64,000 nt of DNA from Actinomadura macra NBRC 14102 (GTDB lineage: Bacteria > Actinomycetota > Actinomycetes > Streptosporangiales > Streptosporangiaceae), in NCBI RefSeq assembly GCF_001552215.1, contig NZ_BCQT01000028.1, positions 62,001-126,000 of the forward strand. The letters run 5' to 3'. The translations under genes were made by a program, and so were the position numbers. Position 1 is the stretch's first letter. Every line of letters starts with the position of its first letter. The notes beneath the pieces were generated by a model. The model did not search any database. It was not told where the DNA came from and saw nothing but the letters and a program-made list of their open reading frames with translations. Positions 8,987-17,048 of the stretch are shown here, piece after piece.

Positions 8987-9939
8987 CCGCCGCCGCGACG
9001 CCGGAGGCGCCCGGTCCCGCCCCAGCCCCGGAGCGGGACGCCGAGCCGCGGCGCACGTACTGGGGCCGCTGGTGGTACGGGCCGATGCCGCGGGCCAGGA
9101 TCGCCTGGCTGCGGATCATCGGATACGTGTTCCTGCCGTTCGACATGCTGCTGCTGACCAGCAGTTCGATGGCGCACGCGCGGCTGCCCGCCGACCTGTA
9201 CCAGCCGGTTCGGCTGGCGCGCTGGCTGCACCTGCCCGCGCCCACCCCCGGCGCCATGTACACCCTGCTGGTGGTCACCATCGCCGCCGGTCTCGTCGCG
9301 GCCACCGGCCGGGTCCTGCCGCGGCTGACCGGCTACGTCACCGCCTGCGGCTACCTGTGGTGGGTCACCATCAGCATGTCGTACGGCAAGGTCGACCACG
9401 ACCACCTGGCGCTCGTCATCGCGCTGTTCGTGCTGCCGAGCGTCGGGCGCGCCGGAATCGGGGACCGGCGCGGCTGCGAGGCGTCGGCCTGGTCGGTCCG
9501 CTGCATCCAGGTCTCGGTGGTCGCCGCCTACTTCCTGTCGGCGTGGGCCAAGGTACGTATCGGCGGATTCCCGGCGTGGCAGAACGGCGCGACCGTCCAG
9601 TGGGCGCTGAGCCGCCGCGGAACGCCGTTCGGCCGCAGCTTCATCGAGTACCCGCTGCTGCTGAGGATCAGCCAGTGGTTCATGTTCCTGGCGGAGGCGA
9701 CCTCGCCCGCACTGCTGTTCCTGCGCGGACGACCGCTCTATCTGCTGGTGCTGTTCTTCGCGGGCTTCCACGCCGTCACGTACGCGCTGATGACGATCCA
9801 CTTCCTGCCGCACGCGATCTGGTTGGCGGCGTTCCTGCCGCTGGAGCGGCTCACCGGGCTGCTGCCCGAGCGCCTGCGCGGGAGCACCGAGGCACCGGCC
9901 ACACGGCCGGCGGACGCCCGACAGCCGCTGCCGAGCTGA
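8983..9939 (+). CDS. HTTM-like multi-pass membrane protein
   Basis: A 318-residue integral membrane protein with about six to seven hydrophobic helices. The pattern of an N-terminal amphipathic lead-in (RARIAWLRIIGYVFLPFDMLLL), WVTISMSYGKVDHDHLALVIALFVLPSV and YFLSAWAKVRIGGFPAWQNG resembles the HTTM domain, the membrane part of vitamin K-dependent gamma-carboxylase-like proteins. The family match is from pattern recognition only. The conserved His/Asp-rich loop and the Trp-Ala-Lys segment fit that family. The GTG start overlaps the upstream gene, and a DCC-family thiol oxidoreductase lies convergent 27 nt downstream, a pairing often seen for HTTM proteins. Confidence 0.7.
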   Translation: MTAAATPEAPGPAPAPERDAEPRRTYWGRWWYGPMPRARIAWLRIIGYVFLPFDMLLLTSSSMAHARLPADLYQPVRLARWLHLPAPTPGAMYTLLVVTIAAGLVAATGRVLPRLTGYVTACGYLWWVTISMSYGKVDHDHLALVIALFVLPSVGRAGIGDRRGCEASAWSVRCIQVSVVAAYFLSAWAKVRIGGFPAWQNGATVQWALSRRGTPFGRSFIEYPLLLRISQWFMFLAEATSPALLFLRGRPLYLLVLFFAGFHAVTYALMTIHFLPHAIWLAAFLPLERLTGLLPERLRGSTEAPATRPADARQPLPS

Positions 9940-9966
9940 CCGGCCGACGCCCCGCCACCGAGTCGA

Positions 9967-10368
9967 TCAGTCGGCCGCGCCGGGCCGTTGCGCCGCCGGG
10001 AGCATGCAGGCGGCGGTACCGCCCGGCATGCGGTGCCGGTTGTTCGCGACGAGCCGGTAGACGACGTGTGCGGCCCAGCTCACCGGCGGAACCCGCATGA
10101 CCACGCCGAGCGCCCGCCACGGGCCGCCCGCCGCGGTCAGCAGCCGCCCGATCGCCTCCGCACCGCCGCTGACCCGCCCGAGCCGGTCGATCCACAGCAC
10201 CTCGTGCTCGGCCCGCCCCGCCGTCGTGCCGAGCGCTCCGAGGTCGGCGAACTGGAAGGCGACGACCGTGGCGTCCACGGGCACCCGGCGCTCAAGGAAC
10301 CGCACCGAGGACGTGCAGAACCCGCAGTCCCCGTCGTACACCAGCACGGGCCGCTCTCGCGTGGTCAT
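9967..10368 (-). CDS. DCC-family thiol-disulfide oxidoreductase (DUF393)
   Basis: The 133-residue protein has a short thioredoxin-like fold with the family-defining motif YDGDCGFC at residues 11-18, placing a CGFC redox pair near the N-terminus. The later RHRMPGG and a nearby cysteine near the C-terminus also fit the family. It is predicted to exchange disulfides in the cytoplasm; the partner is unknown. ATG 10368 is preceded by GGAGGGGACGTC. It lies tail-to-tail with the HTTM-like gene. Confidence 0.92.
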   Translation of the reverse strand: MTTRERPVLVYDGDCGFCTSSVRFLERRVPVDATVVAFQFADLGALGTTAGRAEHEVLWIDRLGRVSGGAEAIGRLLTAAGGPWRALGVVMRVPPVSWAAHVVYRLVANNRHRMPGGTAACMLPAAQRPGAAD

Positions 10369-10419
10369 GACGTCCCCTCCCCGCCGTCCCTCACACGTCG
10401 CTGCTTAATGCGTTCCTGC

Positions 10420-10457
10420 GTCATAGGTCCTGTCATACGTCCTGTGTCATACGTCCT
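10420..10457. repeat. Three short tandem copies at the HIT gene stop
   Basis: The 12-mer GTCATAsGTCCT occurs at 10420-10431, 10432-10443 and 10446-10457 (s is G in the first copy, C in the others). On the minus strand this is CAGGACGTATGAC, so the last codons and stop of the HIT gene are repeated twice after the gene. It looks like slippage duplication. Confidence 0.85.
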
Positions 10458-11037
10458 GGGGCCACGCGTCCGCGAGCAGTTGGCGGGTGTCGCGGAGCAG
10501 CTGCGGGAGGACTTTGGTGTGCCCGACGACAGGCATGAAGTTGGTGTCGCCGCCCCAGCGCGGCACCACATGCTGGTGCAGGTGCGCGGCGATGCCCGCG
10601 CCCGCCACCAGCCCGAGGTTCATGCCGACGTTGAACCCCTGCGCGCCACTGGCCTTGCGGAGCGCCGAGAGAGCTCGCTGTGTGAACATGGCCAGCTCAC
10701 GGTATTCCGGCTCGTCCAGGTCGGCGTAGTCGGCGACGTGCCGGTAAGGGACGACCATGAGGTGGCCGGAGTTGTAGGGGTAGAGGTTCAGAACCGCGAA
10801 CACCGACGTGCCGCGCGCCACGACGAGGCCCTCCGCGTCGGTCATCCTCGGGATCTCGCAGAACGGGCAACCCTCGTCCGCGCCCATCCCGGTCGGCTTG
10901 TTCTCACCCTTGATGTAGGCCATCCGATGAGGGGTCCACAGCCGCTGGAAGTTGTCGGGCGCACCCGCGCCGCCCCTCTCCTCCTCGAAGCGGGGGTTGC
11001 GTTCGGTCCCGACGGGCTTCTCCGGCTCTGCGCTCAA
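10447..11037 (-). CDS. HIT domain protein, probable Ap4A phosphorylase
   Basis: The 196-residue histidine-triad protein carries HLHQHVVPRW at 152-161, whose middle histidine is the nucleophile, plus CPFC (57-60) with downstream histidines that bind zinc in this subgroup. The orthologue beside thrS and pgsA in Mycobacterium tuberculosis (Rv2613c) acts as an Ap4A phosphorylase, so dinucleotide polyphosphate breakdown is the likely role. The chosen TTG start at 11037 has AGGAGA 8 nt upstream; the reading frame upstream of it is not protein-like. The C-terminal codons are tandemly duplicated after the stop. In many relatives this gene joins thrS to pgsA; here it is cut off from pgsA by about 5.4 kb. 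Confidence 0.93.
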   Translation of the reverse strand: MSAEPEKPVGTERNPRFEEERGGAGAPDNFQRLWTPHRMAYIKGENKPTGMGADEGCPFCEIPRMTDAEGLVVARGTSVFAVLNLYPYNSGHLMVVPYRHVADYADLDEPEYRELAMFTQRALSALRKASGAQGFNVGMNLGLVAGAGIAAHLHQHVVPRWGGDTNFMPVVGHTKVLPQLLRDTRQLLADAWPQDV

Positions 11038-11211
11038 GGCAGCGGTCTCCTTTTGTTCACGGCCTGACCAGCAGCATAGAGAGGGACACCCGCTGTCCTG
11101 TAGCCGGGATCCCCCGCGAGGACGGGGACGCGCCCGCAAATCCCCACTTCCGTGACGTCTCACGGCTCGCTCCGACACCATGGTTCACCTCACCGACCGC
11201 AGGGAGCGATC

Positions 11212-11979
11212 ATGACGGACCTCGACAAGGGCCACGCCGGAACCGGTGGGGAGCCACAGACCGAGGCCGGGCCGCTGCCGTTCTTCCCTGGCCCGCCCGG
11301 GCTGTCCGGGCCGCTGCCGCCGGCCGCACCGCTCTCCGCCCCTCCCCCGGCCTCCCCGGCACCCGCGCCCCCCTCGACGCCCTCCCACGACACGTCCACG
11401 CACAGCGCCTCCTCGTACGCCACGTCCCCCTACCTGACGTCCCCGCACACGACGTCCCCGCACACGGCCTCCCTCCACGGTCCGCCCGCCGCCCCGTCCG
11501 CGCACACGCCCGTGTCACCCGCCATGCCGCTCCACGGCGGCGGCCCGCACGCCGAGGGACCAGGGCCGGAGGCGCCCTCCGACGGCGAGGGCGGGGCGCC
11601 GACGGACGGCCGCATCACGATCGAGGACGAGGTGATCGAGAAGATCGCCGCGCTGGCCGCGTTGGAAGTGCACGGGGTGGTCGGCCTCGCCGGGCCTCCG
11701 GGGGCCGACGAGCGGCGCGGCGCGGGGGGCGTCCGCGTCCGGCTGCACGGGGACGAGGTGACGCTCGACCTCGGCATCGCGGTGGGATACGGCAGTGTGA
11801 TCATGGAGGTGGCGCGTGTCGTGCAGGCCAACGTCGGACGGGTCGCAGGGCTGATGCTCGGGATGCGGGTCGCGGCGGTCAACGTCGCGGTCGAGGACGT
11901 CCGCGTGACCGCCGAGGCCGCTCCCCCTCCTGGTACGAGCGCGTACCAGCCCCCGGCTCAGACGGCGGCGCGGGCGTAG
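11212..11979 (+). CDS. Asp23/Gls24 family envelope stress protein
   Basis: The 255-residue protein has an N-terminal half (to about residue 135) of proline, serine, threonine and histidine-rich low complexity, including tandem TSPHTTSPHT encoded by a 15-bp DNA repeat. A typical Asp23/Gls24 domain follows: GRITIEDEVIEKIAALAALEVHGVVGLAG, then VRLHGDEVTLDLGIAVGYGSVIMEVARVVQANV and MTG-like VNVAVEDVRV. Members act at the membrane in envelope homeostasis. The ATG at 11212 has AGGGAG upstream. The 3' end overlaps the convergent gene on the other strand by 22 nt. Confidence 0.9.
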   Translation: MTDLDKGHAGTGGEPQTEAGPLPFFPGPPGLSGPLPPAAPLSAPPPASPAPAPPSTPSHDTSTHSASSYATSPYLTSPHTTSPHTASLHGPPAAPSAHTPVSPAMPLHGGGPHAEGPGPEAPSDGEGGAPTDGRITIEDEVIEKIAALAALEVHGVVGLAGPPGADERRGAGGVRVRLHGDEVTLDLGIAVGYGSVIMEVARVVQANVGRVAGLMLGMRVAAVNVAVEDVRVTAEAAPPPGTSAYQPPAQTAARA

Positions 11980-12557
11980 CAGGTCTGCATGGCCACCCCG
12001 ACCGAGACCGTGGTGACCTTGACCCGCTGGACGAGCCGCGCCGGGACGCCCCCGAAGTGGAAGGTGTGCGGGGCCCCGCCTCGGACGGCCGCCTGCTGGG
12101 ACTGCGGCGCGTAGCCGCGGAGCGTGAGCTCGGCGCGCACCGCACCGCTGGCGGAAACGGTGATCACGACGTCCACGGCGCCGGCGGCCTCACGGTAGAA
12201 GGCCGTCCCCTGGGGGCACCACGTGAGCCCGGTGCCGGAGCCGTTCTGGCCCGGCAGGCGGGGCCCACCGTCCGTGCCGGGCGGGGCTCCGCTCTGCCGG
12301 GGCACGGAGGTGGTCGGCGCGACGGGGTCGGAGGCACCGGACGGCACGCCCGGCGCGACCGCCCGCCCGGTGGCGGACGTCGCGCCGGAACCCGAGGCGC
12401 CCTGCACCCCGGTGGCGTCCGCGCCGTCACCGCCCGCACGGATCAGCGGCAGGAGGAGGACCACGACGGCCGCCGCCACGAGCAGCAGGGCGGCGCCGTA
12501 CCCGGCGACCCGGACGAGGACCGGCGGGGCACCGCGTCCCCGCCTCGCGGACTTCAT
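11958..12557 (-). CDS. Membrane-anchored exported protein of unknown function
   Basis: A 199-residue protein with a basic start (MKSARRGRG), one membrane helix at about residues 13-38 and a Gly/Ser/Thr/Pro-rich linker to about 95. The C-terminal extracytoplasmic domain has two cysteines (TWCPQGTAFYREAAG and MQTCYARAAV) that could form a disulfide, and a beta-rich pattern VDVVITVSASGAVRAELTLRGY. No family was recognised. ATG 12557 is preferred over GTG 12563 because GGAG lies at a suitable 9-10 nt. It follows thrS by 50 nt on the same strand. Confidence 0.75.
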   Translation of the reverse strand: MKSARRGRGAPPVLVRVAGYGAALLLVAAAVVVLLLPLIRAGGDGADATGVQGASGSGATSATGRAVAPGVPSGASDPVAPTTSVPRQSGAPPGTDGGPRLPGQNGSGTGLTWCPQGTAFYREAAGAVDVVITVSASGAVRAELTLRGYAPQSQQAAVRGGAPHTFHFGGVPARLVQRVKVTTVSVGVAMQTCYARAAV

Positions 12558-12607
12558 CGGCACCGTCTCCCCGGTCGTGGCAGGTGACCGCCGAGGTTAC
12601 CAGCCGG

Positions 12608-14593
12608 TCATATCTGGACGCGCGCCTCGACGGCCTTCACGATCTCCTCGACCGCCTCACCGATCGGGACGGCGTTCTTCTGCTCACCGTTGCGATAGCG
12701 GAACGACACCGCGTCCTTGGCGACGTCGTCATCGCCCGCGAGCAGCATGTAGGGGACCTTCTGCTTCTGCGCGTTGCGGATCTTCTTCTGCATCCGGTCG
12801 GACGAGGCGTCCACCTCGATCCGGATCCCGCGCTCGCGCAGCCGCTCGGCGACCTTCTCCAGGTGCGGGACGTGCGCGTCGCCGATCGGGATGCCGACGG
12901 CCTGCACCGGCGACAGCCACGGCGGCATCGCGCCCGCGTAGTGCTCCAGCAGCACCCCGAAGAACCGCTCGATCGACCCGAACAGCGCCCGGTGGATCAT
13001 GACGGGCTGCCGGCGGGTACCGTCCGCCGCCTGGTACTCCAGGCCGAATCGCTTGGGCTGGTTGAAGTCGACCTGGATGGTGGACAGCTGCCAGGTCCGG
13101 CCGATGGCGTCCTTGGCCTGGACGGAGATCTTCGGTCCGTAGAACGCGGCGCCGCCCGGGTCGGCCACGAGGTCGAGCCCCGACTCGTCGGCGGCCTTGC
13201 GGAGCGCCTCGGTCGCCTCCTCCCAGTCGGCGGCCTCACCGATGAACTTGGGCGAGTCGTCGCGGGTGGACAGCTCCAGGTAGAACTCGTCCAGCCCATA
13301 GTCGCGCAGGAGGTCCAGGACGAAGGTGAGCAGGTTCTTGAGCTCGGCGCCCATCTGCTCCTTGGTGCAGTAGATGTGCGCGTCGTCCTGGGTCATCCCG
13401 CGGACGCGGGTGAGGCCGTGGACGACGCCCGACTTCTCGAACCGGTACACCGAGCCGAACTCGAACAGCCGCAGCGGCAGCTCCCGGTAGGACCGCCCGC
13501 GCGCCCGGAAGATCAGGTTGTGCATCGGGCAGTTCATCGGCTTGAGGTAGTAGTCGCCGCCGTCCACCTCCATGGGCGGGAACATGTCGTCCTTGTACCA
13601 GCCGAGGTGGCCGGAGACCTCGAACAGGTCTCCCTTGGTGATGTGGGGGGTGTTGACGAACTCATAGCCCCCCGCCTCGTGCCGGCGGCGCGAGTAGTCC
13701 TCCATGACGCGGCGGACGACGCCGCCCTTGGGATGGAAGACCGCGAGGCCGCTCCCGATCTCGGTGGGGAAGGAGAACAGGTCGAGCTCGGCGCCGATCC
13801 TGCGGTGGTCGCGCTTCTCGGCCTCCTCCAGGAGCCTGAGGTATTCGTCCTGCTTCTCGCGGGACTCCCAGGCGGTGCCGTAGACCCGCTGGAGCTGCGG
13901 GTTCTTCTCACTGCCGCGCCAGTAGGCGCCGCCGGTCCGCATCAGCTTGAACGCCGGGATGACCCGGGTGGTCGGCAGGTGCGGGCCCCGGCACAGGTCC
14001 TTCCAGCGCAGTTCGCCGGACTTGGCGTCGAGGTTGTCGTAGATGGTCAGCTCGCCGCCGCCGACCTCGACGTCCGCGCCGTCCGCCGCGTCCTGGACGG
14101 GCCCCGCGCCCTTGAGGCCGATGAGTTCGAGTTTGTACGGCTCGGCGGCCAGTTCGGCGCGGGCCTCCGCGTCGGAGACGGGGCGCCGGGAGAACCGCTG
14201 CCCCTGCTTGACGATCTCCCGCATCCGCTTCTCGATGCGCTTGAGGTCCTCGGGGGTGAACGGCTCGGCGACGTCGAAGTCGTAGTAGAAGCCGTTCTCC
14301 ACCGGAGGGCCGATGCCGAGCCGGGCCTCCGGGAACAGTTCCTGGACGGCCTGCGCCATCACGTGCGCCGCGGAGTGCCGCATGATGGCCCGGCCGTCGT
14401 CCGAGCCGATCTCCACCGGCTCCACGGCGTCGCCGTCGCGCAGCGGTCCGGCGAGGTCGCGCAGCTCGCCGTTGACCCGGGCGGCGATCACGGAGCGGCC
14501 GTCGGCGTCCAGCGCCTGCCCCGCGGTCGTGCCGGCGGGCACCACTCGCTCGCTTCCTCCGAGGGTGATGCGCAGATCGGACACGGTGGACAC
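12608..14593 (-). CDS. thrS: Threonyl-tRNA synthetase
   Basis: ThrRS charges tRNA-Thr in the cytoplasm. The 661-residue class II enzyme has all domains in order: N-terminal TGS domain (1-60, SDLRITLGGSERVVPAGTTAGQAL), the editing domain with HSAAHVMAQAVQELFP (about 72-87), the catalytic core (motif 2 FRARGRSYRELPLRLFEFGSVYRFEKSGVVHGLTRVRGMTQDDAHIYC; motif 3 near HRALFGSIERFFGVLLEHY) and the anticodon-binding domain from about 560. The GTG at 14593 has AAGGAG 5 nt upstream and starts VSTVSDLRI as expected for the TGS domain. A leader peptide rich in Thr codons and a terminator-like hairpin precede it, so expression probably responds to charged tRNA-Thr. Confidence 0.98.
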   Translation of the reverse strand: MSTVSDLRITLGGSERVVPAGTTAGQALDADGRSVIAARVNGELRDLAGPLRDGDAVEPVEIGSDDGRAIMRHSAAHVMAQAVQELFPEARLGIGPPVENGFYYDFDVAEPFTPEDLKRIEKRMREIVKQGQRFSRRPVSDAEARAELAAEPYKLELIGLKGAGPVQDAADGADVEVGGGELTIYDNLDAKSGELRWKDLCRGPHLPTTRVIPAFKLMRTGGAYWRGSEKNPQLQRVYGTAWESREKQDEYLRLLEEAEKRDHRRIGAELDLFSFPTEIGSGLAVFHPKGGVVRRVMEDYSRRRHEAGGYEFVNTPHITKGDLFEVSGHLGWYKDDMFPPMEVDGGDYYLKPMNCPMHNLIFRARGRSYRELPLRLFEFGSVYRFEKSGVVHGLTRVRGMTQDDAHIYCTKEQMGAELKNLLTFVLDLLRDYGLDEFYLELSTRDDSPKFIGEAADWEEATEALRKAADESGLDLVADPGGAAFYGPKISVQAKDAIGRTWQLSTIQVDFNQPKRFGLEYQAADGTRRQPVMIHRALFGSIERFFGVLLEHYAGAMPPWLSPVQAVGIPIGDAHVPHLEKVAERLRERGIRIEVDASSDRMQKKIRNAQKQKVPYMLLAGDDDVAKDAVSFRYRNGEQKNAVPIGEAVEEIVKAVEARVQI

Positions 14594-14625
14594 GGGAACT
14601 CCTTGTGCTGGTGGTCGGAAAGCCG

Positions 14626-14655
14626 TGAGGCCCCGGGATCGCTCCCGGGGCCTCA
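14626..14655 (-). terminator. thrS attenuator hairpin
   Basis: A perfect 13-bp stem (TGAGGCCCCGGGA pairing with TCCCGGGGCCTCA) with a 4-nt loop lies between the leader peptide and thrS. On the transcript it is followed by CGGCTTTCC, a weak T stretch. Position and strength fit a transcription attenuator. A smaller hairpin with a 7-bp stem and 5-nt loop, CGCCGGG/CCCGGCG at 14688-14706, overlaps the leader coding region just after the Thr codons and could form the competing structure. Confidence 0.8.
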
Positions 14656-14668
14656 ACCGCGTGCAATG

Positions 14669-14731
14669 TCAGGACATGCGGCCATCGCGCCGGGGTGTGC
14701 CCGGCGTCGTCGTCTCCGGTACGGCTCGCAT
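14669..14731 (-). CDS. Thr-codon leader peptide upstream of thrS
   Basis: A 20-codon reading frame starts at ATG 14731 and stops at 14669, ending 13 nt before the attenuator stem. It contains PETTTPGT: three consecutive ACG and one ACA threonine codons among 20, in front of a threonyl-tRNA synthetase. There is no SD; a TAGAGT -10-like box ends 6 nt before the ATG, so the mRNA is probably leaderless. Stalling at the Thr codons when charged tRNA-Thr is scarce would alter folding of the downstream hairpins and permit read-through. The mechanism is inferred from the general class of ribosome-mediated attenuators. Confidence 0.78.
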   Translation of the reverse strand: MRAVPETTTPGTPRRDGRMS

Positions 14732-14737
14732 GGTGCC

Positions 14738-14743
14738 ACTCTA
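14738..14743 (-). promoter_or_regulatory. -10 box of thrS leader promoter (candidate)
   Basis: TAGAGT (TAnnnT) lies 6 nt before the leader ATG, within the 40-nt gap after the upstream transporter stop. No convincing -35 is seen. Transcription would start at or next to the ATG. Confidence 0.5.
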
Positions 14744-14771
14744 GCCGACGTCCGCGCGCACGCGCAGTCCC

Positions 14772-16226
14772 TTACGAGGGGGTGCCGGGCGCCGCGATGT
14801 CGTCCATGTCCTCCAGCTCCCGCCCCTTGGTCTCCGGGACGGCCCGGAAGACGAACAGGAGCGCGAGCGAGGAGAACAGGGCGTAGACGCCGTAGGCGAG
14901 GCCGAGGGAAAGCCCCGAGACAGCGGGGAAGGTCGTGGTGATCACCCAGTTGGCGATCCACTGCGCCGCCGCCGCGACCGCCAGTGCCGAGCCCCGGATG
15001 ACGTTGTTGAACATCTCCCCGAGCATCACCCAGACGACCGGGCCCCACGTCGCGGCGAACGCGAACACGTAGAGGTTTGCGGCCACCAGCGCGACCGGTC
15101 CGGCGACGTTACCAAGGTGCGGATCGCCGTCCACGACAGGGGCGGTGGCGAAGCAGACGGTGAGCGTCGCGAGGGTGAGCGCCATCCCGGCGGCGCCGGC
15201 GAGCAGCAACGGGCGGCGCCCGATCCGGTCGACCAGCGCGATGGCCACCAGCGTGGACACCACGTTCACCACCGAGTTGATCACGGATGTGAGCATGGCG
15301 TCGCTCTCGCTCAGCCCCGCGGCCTGCCACAGGGAGAACGAGTAGTAGAAGATCACGTTGATGCCCACGAACTGCTGGAACACCGACAGCAGGATGCCGA
15401 TCCACACGATCGGCAGCAGCCCGAACCGGGGGCCGCGCAGGTCCCTCGGCCGGATGGGGCGGTCCCCCGCGATAGACCGGACGATCTCGCCGAGTTTCAC
15501 CTCGACGTCGCCTCCCATGACCCTCTCGAGCACCTGCCGCGCCCGGGCCACTTCGTGCTTTTTGACCAGGTAGCGCGGCGACTCGGGGAGCGCCTTGGCG
15601 ATCACGCCGTAGGTGAGGGCGGGCACGATGGTGCTCGCGAACATCCACCGCCATGCGTCGCCACCCCAGGGGAACGTTCCAGTCGCACCGCCGTTGGACG
15701 CGCGGGCGATGAGGTAGTCGACCACCAGGGCGGCGAAGATGCCGAGCACGATCGCCATCTGCTGGAGCGAGCCGAGCCGGCCGCGTAGTTCGGCGGGCGC
15801 GATCTCGGCGATGTAGGCGGGGGCGATGACGGAGGCCGCGCCGATCGCGACGCCGGCGGCCAGCCGGAAGAAGGTGAGGTCGGCCGCGCTGAAGGCCAGC
15901 GCCGAGCCGAGCGAGCTCACCACGAACAGCGCCGAGGCGATCTGCATGACCCGCACACGGCCGATACGGTCGCTCAGAGGACCGGCGAACCAGGCTCCGA
16001 CCGCGCAGCCCGGCAGCGCGGCCGACACCACGAGGCCCAGCACGAACGAGCCGAGGTGGAACTCATCCTTGAGCGCGCCCACCGTCCCGTTGATCACCGA
16101 GGTGTCGTAGCCGAACAGGAATCCACCGAACGCCGCCCCGCTCGCCAGCATGACGGCGGTGGCGGCCGGGCGCGACGGCTGGGGACGCTCCGGAGAGTGA
16201 CGGCGTCCGCTACTCGCTGTAGTCAT
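14772..16226 (-). CDS. Sugar porter family MFS transporter
   Basis: This 484-residue protein has twelve predicted membrane helices and the sugar porter signatures: GFLFGYDTSVINGTVGALKDEF in helix 1, GPLSDRIGRVRVM between helices 2 and 3, AYIAEIAPAELRGRLGSLQQ (PESPR-type loop entry), LPESPRYLVKK at the end of helix 6, QQFVGINVIFYYS in helix 7 and VPETKGRELEDMD at the C-terminus. It most likely imports a hexose, pentose or polyol with protons. The substrate cannot be told. It lies directly upstream of the thrS leader promoter on the same strand but is probably a separate unit. Confidence 0.95.
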   Translation of the reverse strand: MTTASSGRRHSPERPQPSRPAATAVMLASGAAFGGFLFGYDTSVINGTVGALKDEFHLGSFVLGLVVSAALPGCAVGAWFAGPLSDRIGRVRVMQIASALFVVSSLGSALAFSAADLTFFRLAAGVAIGAASVIAPAYIAEIAPAELRGRLGSLQQMAIVLGIFAALVVDYLIARASNGGATGTFPWGGDAWRWMFASTIVPALTYGVIAKALPESPRYLVKKHEVARARQVLERVMGGDVEVKLGEIVRSIAGDRPIRPRDLRGPRFGLLPIVWIGILLSVFQQFVGINVIFYYSFSLWQAAGLSESDAMLTSVINSVVNVVSTLVAIALVDRIGRRPLLLAGAAGMALTLATLTVCFATAPVVDGDPHLGNVAGPVALVAANLYVFAFAATWGPVVWVMLGEMFNNVIRGSALAVAAAAQWIANWVITTTFPAVSGLSLGLAYGVYALFSSLALLFVFRAVPETKGRELEDMDDIAAPGTPS

Positions 16227-16313
16227 GCTGGCAGATACTCGCAGGTGGGAGGAGCATTTGCGAGCAAGCCACCCGGAGGGCCCGAACCCTTTCCCTAGGA
16301 GGCCCGGGCGCGG

Positions 16314-16946
16314 TCAGTCCCGGACGGCGACGCCGATCACGTGGGGGGAGGCGGGATTGGGCAGCCGGCCGGGCGGGAACTCGAACCGGCGTTCGGCGCG
16401 GACGGTGAAGCCGCTGCCGGCGATCCACTCGTCCGTGCGACGGGACACGTGGCAGCCCCCGGCGATGAGGGGCCAGGCGAGGTCGGCGCAACGCTGGAAC
16501 CGGATCTTGCGGGCCGTCCGCCCGCGGACATGCTCGTAGTAGCGCAACTCGCCACCGGGCCGCAGGACGCGCCGCATCTCCGAAAGCGCGCGGACCGGAT
16601 CGCTCACCGAGCACAGCACCAGCGACGCCACGGCGACGTCGAACGACGCGTCGTCGAGGTCGAGGGACTCGGCGAGCCCAGGACGCACCGACACCGGAAC
16701 GGACACGCGGCCGGCCGCGTGTGTGGCCATCGCGCGCAGCCGCGGCTCGGGTTCGAGCGCGACCACCTCGGTCACCGTGGCGGGATAGTGCGGGAAGTTC
16801 GCCCCGTACCCGGCGCCGACCTCCAGCACCCGGCCGGACGTCCCGTCGAGCAGCTCGGCGCGGTAGGCGTCGCCACCCGCTTTGGCGGAGGCGGCGTCCA
16901 GGCGCGGATAGAGCCGAGCGAAGATCGGATGCCTGAGATCGGTCAT
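16314..16946 (-). CDS. Class I SAM-dependent methyltransferase
   Basis: The 210-residue protein has a Rossmann methyltransferase fold: motif I VLEVGAGYGANFPHYP (about 39-54), the acidic strand-2 end VVALEPEPRLR, motif IV FDVAVASLVLCSVSDPVRALSEMRRVLRPGGELRYYEHVR. The end of the domain (CHVSRRTDEWIAGSGFTVRAERRFEFPPG) resembles UbiE/METTL7-like small-molecule or lipid methyltransferases. The substrate is unknown. Neighbours on the same strand (transporter, cysteine dioxygenase) are separated by 87 and about 100 nt and give no clear pathway. Confidence 0.9.
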   Translation of the reverse strand: MTDLRHPIFARLYPRLDAASAKAGGDAYRAELLDGTSGRVLEVGAGYGANFPHYPATVTEVVALEPEPRLRAMATHAAGRVSVPVSVRPGLAESLDLDDASFDVAVASLVLCSVSDPVRALSEMRRVLRPGGELRYYEHVRGRTARKIRFQRCADLAWPLIAGGCHVSRRTDEWIAGSGFTVRAERRFEFPPGRLPNPASPHVIGVAVRD

Positions 16947-17048
16947 CCCCGCAGTGTCCGTCTCCCCGCCGATCGCTGCAAGATCGCCCGACGGCTCCGG
17001 CAGCCCGCGGCCCTCAGGCGACGGGCGCGGAACGGGCCCCGGATCAGC

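Noticed and set aside
11429..11475. Possible CRISPR-like or functional repeat
   Set aside because: Only a 15-bp tandem duplication inside the Pro/Ser/His-rich coding region of the Asp23 protein.
14626..14743. T-box riboswitch upstream of thrS
   Set aside because: The leader is only about 140 nt and lacks the T-box sequence and specifier stem; a Thr-codon leader peptide explains it better.
12584..14941. 785-codon open frame antisense to thrS
   Set aside because: Shadow of the synthetase caused by high GC; no recognisable domain.
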